Assembly (NCBI GenBank): GCA_014898415.1
Contig: RCTD01000017.1
Location: forward strand, 1,301,001 to 1,365,000
DNA: 64,000 nt
From: Stromatinia cepivora
Taxonomy: Eukaryota > Ascomycota > Leotiomycetes > Helotiales > Sclerotiniaceae
Direction: 5' to 3'
The translations under genes and the position numbers were made by a program. This document shows positions 58,484-64,000 of the stretch, piece after piece. The first letter of the stretch is position 1; the number at the start of each line of letters is the position of its first letter. A model generated the notes under the pieces. That model had not been told where the DNA came from and did not search any database. It saw nothing but the letters and a program-made list of their open reading frames with translations.

Positions 58484-59062
58484 TTATTCCTTCTGCTTCA
58501 ACTCGAAATCCCAAAACTTGACTTGCAAACTCTCCCCATTGGTAGCATCCTCTTTAGCAGGTCTACAAGCCATTGCCCCTACCGCGATATCCCAATCTTC
58601 CTCACCAGCAAAAAACCATGCAACCTCCCTAAGTGGTAACCTCTCTTCACCTTTGACCCAATAAACCCACAATCCCTTCCCATTCTCATCCCCCTCTCTC
58701 CTGACTTCAACCGTGACCTCCACATCTTTACTTGCGTCAAGATCTGTCGGGTAGATACTCCAATCCGCAAAGCCATCGCATCCAACAGTGCTTAAATAAG
58801 GTTTGCCATTGTAAAACTCAACGCCGGTCTTGAGCCAACGATCTTTGGAACCGGCTTTGGTTAGATGGAGGAGAAGACCACCTTGGTCATAACGATATTT
58901 GCAAGGGAGTGAAAAGGTAATTTTGGAGGAGAGGAATGAGGTGAGAGGGATTTTGGGTGCCATACTGGTTGGTGCATTGAAAACATCGGTGGTGGGAGGT
59001 TTGCGCCAGATATCGGTGGATGGTGAGGCGGTTATGGTAAAGGGTTCTTTAGTGGGAGGCAT
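58484..59062 (-). CDS. DUF1349-type beta-sandwich protein
   Basis: 192 residues, single exon, start MPPTKEPFTITASPSTDIWR; the frame is open 25 codons further upstream but those are low-complexity leader. The family pattern is visible: SSKITFSLPCKYRYDQGGLL LHL, DRWLKTGVEFYNGKPYLSTV, CDGFADWSIYP, VEVRREGDENGKGLWVYWV, REVAWFFAGEEDWDIAVGAM and a final QVKFWDFEL. These match DUF1349 (concanavalin-A-like fold), whose yeast member Ree1 was reported to influence enolase. No signal peptide, so cytosolic. The enzymatic role is not known. Confidence 0.82.
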   Translation of the reverse strand: MPPTKEPFTITASPSTDIWRKPPTTDVFNAPTSMAPKIPLTSFLSSKITFSLPCKYRYDQGGLLLHLTKAGSKDRWLKTGVEFYNGKPYLSTVGCDGFADWSIYPTDLDASKDVEVTVEVRREGDENGKGLWVYWVKGEERLPLREVAWFFAGEEDWDIAVGAMACRPAKEDATNGESLQVKFWDFELKQKE

Positions 59063-59921
59063 ATTGTTTTTTTGTATGGGTTGAGACGGTCTAGGTATAG
59101 GTCTAGGTATCAATTGGATATTACTTTGAATAGACACACAGCTTTTCGATGGTTTAATTTCATTCGCTTTTAAACAAAGTATCTCTCTATTTATTTACAG
59201 CAATTACGATGTAGGACGAGGAAGGAATCAAAACACGTGTCAGGATACATATACCCCGCTTTTGCGGGCAGCATATCCGATAGTAAGCCGGAGTTCGTAT
59301 ACAAAAACGGAATAACCTCTTGGTATTCATGATCCATATTTCTCTCCCAGTGCTTTAATTTTGATCTTGTTATGATATTCAATGGTCTAAGAGTATATAA
59401 GGAGAATTTGACGTAAATCGGTTGGACATCGGCGAAACGACGGTAAATTGCTCGATCCTTAACCCTTTAGGTCGAAAGTCTTTCCTAGCTTTTGAGTGAC
59501 TATTAACGTTTTCTATATAGATAAGTGAATCTCGCTCATCACCCAATCGCCCTGATTCATTGAATGATCCAGCGAATCAGGTAAGTTTTGGTGATATGTG
59601 ATGCGCGGGATTAAGCGTAGGGGTGATCCACAACCTTGGTGAGGCCCTTCGCTTATGATCAAGGGTTATGTTGGATCAGCAAGTATAGGTTCTTCTCATT
59701 ACTCAATTTTATAACTTAGATAGATGTTGGTTCAGTAAGTCTCTCGTCACTCTCATCACATGCATATTCTGGTTGAAAGGGTTTCTTTTTTTGGGAAAAA
59801 TTATTCTATTAGGTCATCTAACGAAAGAGTCTTCTTAACTAATTGAGTCCAGCTAACCCTTTCTCTGGCAGGACCAACTCTATGCACCTGTTCATCTTGT
59901 CCTCTCAAAACTCATAATCCA
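59063..59921. other. Intergenic, no gene seen
   Basis: Upstream region of the DUF1349 gene and 3' flank of trio member 3. No coding signal. Confidence 0.45.
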
Positions 59922-60311
59922 TCACATAATCACACATTCTCTTGCCTTACCAATCTTCCAATTCTTTCCTATCTCATCCATCCCACCTGTGGTATTCCTT
60001 CTCCTTCTCTCTCTATTCTCCCTCTTTTCTTGTTTCACAAACTCATTTGCTTGTTTTAGTCTTTTAAGAGTAAGAATGGTACTTTCCCTTATTTCCCCTG
60101 CCTCACTGAGTCTTCTCGCCTTTGCTTTCTGAAGTGAATCTTTTTTGATGTAGATTCCCTGTCTGTTCAAGCAACGACCACACATTCTTTTTAAATCTCT
60201 CTTTTCTTCTTTGCGGTAGGGACAAGTGGGAGGATAGGCGTTAGGTTTGCAACGGTGGTTAATGTAGGAGATGTGAGGACAAGTATGAGTGTGACAGATA
60301 GAGAGACACAT
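59922..60311 (-). CDS. Small Cys/His protein with basic helical tail, member 3 of the trio
   Basis: 129 residues, start MCLSICHTHTCPHISYINHR. Ligand candidates C2, C11, H13, C21, C30, C44 and C47 (KRMCGRCLNR) give C-x8-C-x-H-x7-C-x8-C-x13-C-x2-C, matching the two other members apart from one residue in the first gap and the variable spacer. After the CxxC comes a long basic helix (KAKARRLSEAGEIRESTILT LKRLKQANEFVKQEKREN then RERRRRN) ending WKIGKARECVIM. The basic tail suggests a nucleic-acid or nuclear role; the terminal CVIM also fits a CaaX prenylation box. Unrecognised family. Confidence 0.65.
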   Translation of the reverse strand: MCLSICHTHTCPHISYINHRCKPNAYPPTCPYRKEEKRDLKRMCGRCLNRQGIYIKKDSLQKAKARRLSEAGEIRESTILTLKRLKQANEFVKQEKRENRERRRRNTTGGMDEIGKNWKIGKARECVIM

Positions 60312-61081
60312 TCTGGATGGATGTAGGTCGTGTTGGTGGGCAATATGATGTTAAAGTGCTGCGTGAGTGTTTCAATTAGTATGTAATGATGTGTTGTTCT
60401 CGATAGATGTGAAAGAAAATATCAGGGAAAAGAGAGTCTTATATACAAATAGTGTGTTCATGAAACTGTTCGCATATTCTTCACACTTCTACAAATGAGT
60501 TTCCAGACTTCCTTGAGATTCAATAGTATCTCCACGTATGTACCTGAAAGTAAAACCATACAACTGTGAAATCGAATCATTAAATAATTTGAAAATCTAG
60601 TGCCAAAGAGTTTCGGGTCTAGATACTTCTGTCCTTCACGGGGTGGATCCAAAAGTTTCTTAGCATAGGGCATTTGATTCCTGAATTTCCGAGTTTCTTT
60701 ATTTATTATTAACTAAAACTAAGCTTGCTACTTCAAATGTTACATAATTAGAGAGAAGTTGAATGAAGCAACTTCCAGTACGCTGCTACGGTTTAAATTT
60801 TAAATAAGCTACATCTGACTGTATCTGCTCAGTATCAAAAAGACAAATCGATTGTTAAAGAAACTATCAACGTACATCAACACCTTTAAATTTCAGGCTA
60901 TTCAAACAAAGGCATTGAAACCATTTCCTTTCGAAAAGTGTACATCAGCAAAGACACTTGAACAAAGACCCCTGTTTCTCAAGATACGTATATCCGCATG
61001 AACAACACATTCATCAAAGCATAGTTATCTTTCTTGATCCCTTCCCAAAACCATCTCATCACCACAATAAAACTCGCAATC
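60312..61081. other. Intergenic, no gene seen
   Basis: Divergent promoters of trio member 3 and the membrane protein at 61082. Confidence 0.45.
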
Positions 61082-61618
61082 ATGAACTCAAACTCTGAAT
61101 ATTACCAACTCCTTGTACGATTTGCTAGGTCAAACGATCAAGCAATACGAAGACCATTACCAAAATTCGCAATCATGGAGAGTGAAGATTCCATACAGAT
61201 GTCCTCATTTTCATCTTCTACCTTAAGTGAGCAAAAATCATCATCACAAAATCATCATTGGAATGTTATCTCAGAATGGAATAGATTATCACATGCAAGA
61301 GATGGATTTCGGGAACTCCAACAGGAAATTATCGAGAAACTTGAAAGCGATCAGGAGGATGCTATTTCGGAAGGGGATAAATTGCCACAAGCACAAAATG
61401 ATGTTCAAGAAACAGGACGAGAAACGGAACAAAAGTCCCGGCAATTGAGAGGAGATAATAGAATGTTTCAGAGGGGACATATTGTCACTTGTGTCATCAT
61501 TTGCGGCATTGTGCTCTTGTTTCTTATTCAAAGTTCTGCTGTCGACCTCCTACAATACGGTCAATATCTCTTCGAGGACTTGCTCACACTTTTAGTTTTC
61601 CCAATCGATGGATTATAA
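61082..61618 (+). CDS. Small tail-anchor-like membrane protein
   Basis: 178 residues from the first ATG of the frame. The N-terminal 130 residues are hydrophilic with Ser-rich (MSSFSSSTLSEQKSSSQ) and Glu/Gln-rich helical parts (DGFRELQQEIIEKLESDQED, QETGRETEQKSRQL). One membrane segment near the C-terminus (HIVTCVIICGIVLLFLIQSS, about 135-154) is followed by about 24 residues that include a second hydrophobic stretch (LLTLLVF). No signal peptide, so a single-pass or tail-anchored topology is likely. Family not recognised. Confidence 0.5.
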   Translation: MNSNSEYYQLLVRFARSNDQAIRRPLPKFAIMESEDSIQMSSFSSSTLSEQKSSSQNHHWNVISEWNRLSHARDGFRELQQEIIEKLESDQEDAISEGDKLPQAQNDVQETGRETEQKSRQLRGDNRMFQRGHIVTCVIICGIVLLFLIQSSAVDLLQYGQYLFEDLLTLLVFPIDGL

Positions 61619-62534
61619 TTAATATGATCCAACATTCAGGGGAATAGACACAGAAGAGTCTGAGAACAGCAAGGCATCTCCGAGAAATCAAATTGATTAC
61701 CGACAGTTCCATATTAGTTCATTAATAAGATATTTTAAACACTCAACACTAAAACACCTTCTGTGACAACTTTTAACTCATCATAAACAATATCTATGGT
61801 GACATAAACATGGATATTCTTTCGTAGCAAACCACGATATGAATTAGTTTAGAAATTTTGAAACCTTCGAGAATATCGAGTGATCTTGAAATACTATTAG
61901 TTATACAAAGAGAACCCCCTGTAGGCTTGTAATCAGAGTCTAATGAATTTGTCTTCAGCAATCTCCAGTTACGACATAATAAATGTTCTTAAAAGATACC
62001 GATATATAATTGAATGTATCCAGGTACCCGAGCGAATGAATTAGGAAGCGGTGTTAGTAGAAGATACTGTCCTACTCTTGAAATCTAAACCATTTAGAAT
62101 ATATTTCCGATTTATTCAATGATAGTTCATTAAAAATATCCGTACTTCTTCCAGTATCCGCTTCGAGGCTTCTTGGGGTCATTTCGACAAGATTTTTCAG
62201 CCCAAATAGCCAACAAATCCTTGGCCCAAAATGGAAAGTCCTGATACTCTTTAGCGTGCCCAGAGTTAGAGTTGTTCCATATCATACATCTTTCACATGA
62301 ACGAGACAACTACCTAAACTCCACACAACCCATGAACACTTCCCAAATAACACCCAAAAGCCACCCACATAACTCCCGCAAGCTCTCCATTTCCAGCCTT
62401 CCATTCTTCACCAAATTCTCGTAAATACCCCCGCATTTGTAAAAATAACACAAATAAGCTCAAGCACTCAAACTCTAAGATATTTAAAATGCTAACTTCA
62501 TCAACTTCAAGAGTAATTTACTAAGAAGGCAGCC
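61619..62534. other. Intergenic, no gene seen
   Basis: AT-rich spacer between the two small membrane proteins. Confidence 0.45.
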
Positions 62535-62762
62535 ATGAATACTCGCTCCAATCCCGATATCCACGACAAAGCAGAAAAATCACCATGCAAGGAAGAAGCT
62601 CACCCAGCGGACAACGCATCTGAGCGAAACGAAGAGAACATCGAAAGATCGCCAGAGGAATCGGAACGAACGCATCAACTTATCGCGCTTTTCGCACAGG
62701 CGCAATGTGCCGTATTTATTGGAATAATCTGCTGGAGTCTAGGTCGTATTTTTGTTTTGTGA
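62535..62762 (+). CDS. Small charged protein with C-terminal membrane segment
   Basis: 75 residues: a highly charged N-terminal 48 (MNTRSNPDIHDKAEKSPCKE, NASERNEENIERSPEESERT) followed by a hydrophobic C-terminus (LIALFAQAQCAVFIGIICWS LGRIFVL) ending within four residues of the membrane part. This is the classic tail-anchored layout. The plan (charged helix then single C-terminal membrane segment) is the same as in the gene 1.5 kb upstream, though residue identity is weak. The preceding leader (aaggcagccATG) is a reasonable start context. Confidence 0.45.
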   Translation: MNTRSNPDIHDKAEKSPCKEEAHPADNASERNEENIERSPEESERTHQLIALFAQAQCAVFIGIICWSLGRIFVL

Positions 62763-63686
62763 ATTATCCATACTAGCTAGCTAATTTGGATGATTGAGTA
62801 GACAGAGCTCTTGAAAAGATACAAGACTCTATCACTTCGCAGGATGTAATTTAAGAATAAAATCTCATTGAACTAATAATATTTTTCCTTCGAAGTGGAT
62901 TCGTGATATTAAATAGTATATTTAATATATATCTGTGAATAAAGATATGTGATGTGAGATGGATATTCATACTATTTAAGTCAGATATATCTATATCTAT
63001 ATCTGTATATTTAGCAATGGATTGTGATCACGCGGCTCCAATACAAATAATCATCTACAGTTCATGATCAAAAAATCTACCGGATTGCTTTACAACCAAA
63101 AGTTGATCGAATTAAAAAAATATTACTAATTTTTCCTCGATTTAGCAGTCTTGGGATATGAGTTTTAGTATGTCTTATGTAAACGGAGCCAAGTGGTAGA
63201 TGATTGATTTAACGAAGTTGTAGTAAAAGGGGTAGTTGGATTGTAAGCGAAAGTAATATTGTATCGGAAACAAGTAGAGAACAAAACTTTTGGGGTGATG
63301 AAACGGTATTTCGGGAGGCATCCTCTTCGAAAGTATATAATTTGTGATTGGGAATAATATTATTGTCTATGTTCTAAGGAGCTATGATAATAATTTAGAG
63401 GGAGTCGGGCTGTTCAGATATAATAAGATGTGTTTGTAAGCTAGCTGGTAGATGGATGATTTGCTAATCAGCTCGGTGTAAATTACCGCACAATATTCTA
63501 AAAAAAACAAGTTGGTAATAGTACCTGAACAGTATATGCAATTGAGACCGGGGGGTATTTGATTTCCCTCCACCCATCTCTAGTTCTTACTTTCAGCATA
63601 AAAGTACCTAACACTCCCCATCATCAAATACCACCAAACTAGATAAACCCCCCCATTACCCCACCCAAACATCCCAAACCCCAACC
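62763..63686. other. Intergenic, no gene seen
   Basis: Very AT-rich, with tatatctatatctatatctg repeats near 62985-63010. The last 60 bases turn C-rich on the plus strand as the leader of the edge gene. Confidence 0.45.
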
Positions 63687-64000
63687 ATGACCCCCTCAGA
63701 AACCCCACCCCCATACACCCCCAGCTCCTCCCACCCCCCCATCCCACAAAACCTCGCCACCAGCGCCGAACTCCACGAACTCCTCCTCCTCCGCCAATAA
63801 ACCCGAGATTTCCAAGCACCCATCACCTCCCACAGCACCCAGCTCACCTTACAAGCCGAACGCATCACACTTCTCGAAATACAAAATGAGCGATTACTTC
63901 AACAAATGAACGATTTATGGGACGTGCTTGATCGGCGGGGAGTGCATGCCCATGCGCAAACACCAATGGGCGAACCATTGGTGGTGCGATTTCGGGAGTT
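63687..64000 (+). pseudogene. 5' part of a coding frame with an in-frame TAA
   Basis: From ATG 63687 the frame reads MTPSETPPPYTPSSSHPPIP then ATSAELHELLLLRQ, meets TAA at 63798-63800 and continues open to the window end as TRDFQAPITSHSTQLTLQAE RITLLEIQNERLLQQMNDLW. The helix-forming pattern runs across the stop (LLLLRQ-stop-TRDFQ). No GT occurs between the ATG and the TAA, so a GT-AG intron cannot remove it. CAA to TAA is the simplest explanation; alternatively the first 37 codons are an upstream frame and translation starts later. C-terminus is outside the window. Confidence 0.45.

Noticed and set aside
1..64000. CRISPR array or bacterial-type operons
   Set aside because: Repeats found are contiguous tandem arrays without spacers, and genes carry spliceosomal introns, so the DNA is eukaryotic.

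Overview
This is nuclear DNA from a filamentous ascomycete. The protein-coding genes carry short GT-AG introns of about 40 to 170 bases with ctaac/ctaat-like branch sites, intergenic DNA is AT-rich, and the tRNA gene has a eukaryotic anticodon-loop intron. The gene content (ERG5, DASH subunit ASK1, DPH5, SNU23, FlbE and a lectin very close to the Sclerotinia sclerotiorum agglutinin) points to Leotiomycetes, most likely Sclerotiniaceae such as Botrytis or Sclerotinia. The organism is an inference from remembered family features; no search was run.

Layout: 1-2418 is the 3' part of a Zn2Cys6-type transcription factor gene. 2419-8010 is an accessory stretch with a minisatellite, decayed coding fragments and a tandem duplication of a CxxC-and-His protein in which the second copy is broken. 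8189-11557 is conserved: DPH5 (-) divergent from SNU23 (+), then flbE (-). 12587-13437 is a three-exon coiled-coil protein. 13438-17894 is a 4.4 kb gene-poor stretch leading to ERG5 (17895-19737). 19738-22511 holds purine-rich satellite DNA and a GC-richer island. A phosphotransferase-like kinase (-) follows at 22512-23416, then a small Ser/Lys-rich protein (26564-27098), ASK1 (-) and a large PH-domain protein (31091-33826).

35365-35466 is tRNA-Ile(AAU). 38594-39248 is the R-type lectin, 41845-43719 an amino-acid transporter, and 44477-45360 (-) a pyroglutamyl-peptidase whose frame stops just after the catalytic His. 46869-51237 carries two secreted proteins of similar layout and a BTB protein, followed by a broken BTB relic (51775-52252, -). 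53005-60311 is rich in small Cys-rich proteins on the minus strand, three of which share one Cys/His spacing signature, interleaved with a stand-alone adenylation-domain enzyme and a DUF1349 protein. 61082-62762 holds two small tail-anchor-like membrane proteins. The right edge has a coding-like frame with an in-frame TAA.

I see no biosynthetic cluster or operon-like unit. The housekeeping genes act in separate processes: sterol synthesis, splicing, diphthamide, kinetochore and conidiation signalling. The accessory parts combine secreted or surface-type proteins, small zinc-binding-like proteins and at least three decayed genes. The most novel signal is the trio of minus-strand small proteins sharing M-C-x8/9-C-x-H-x7-C-xn-C-x13-C-x2-C.
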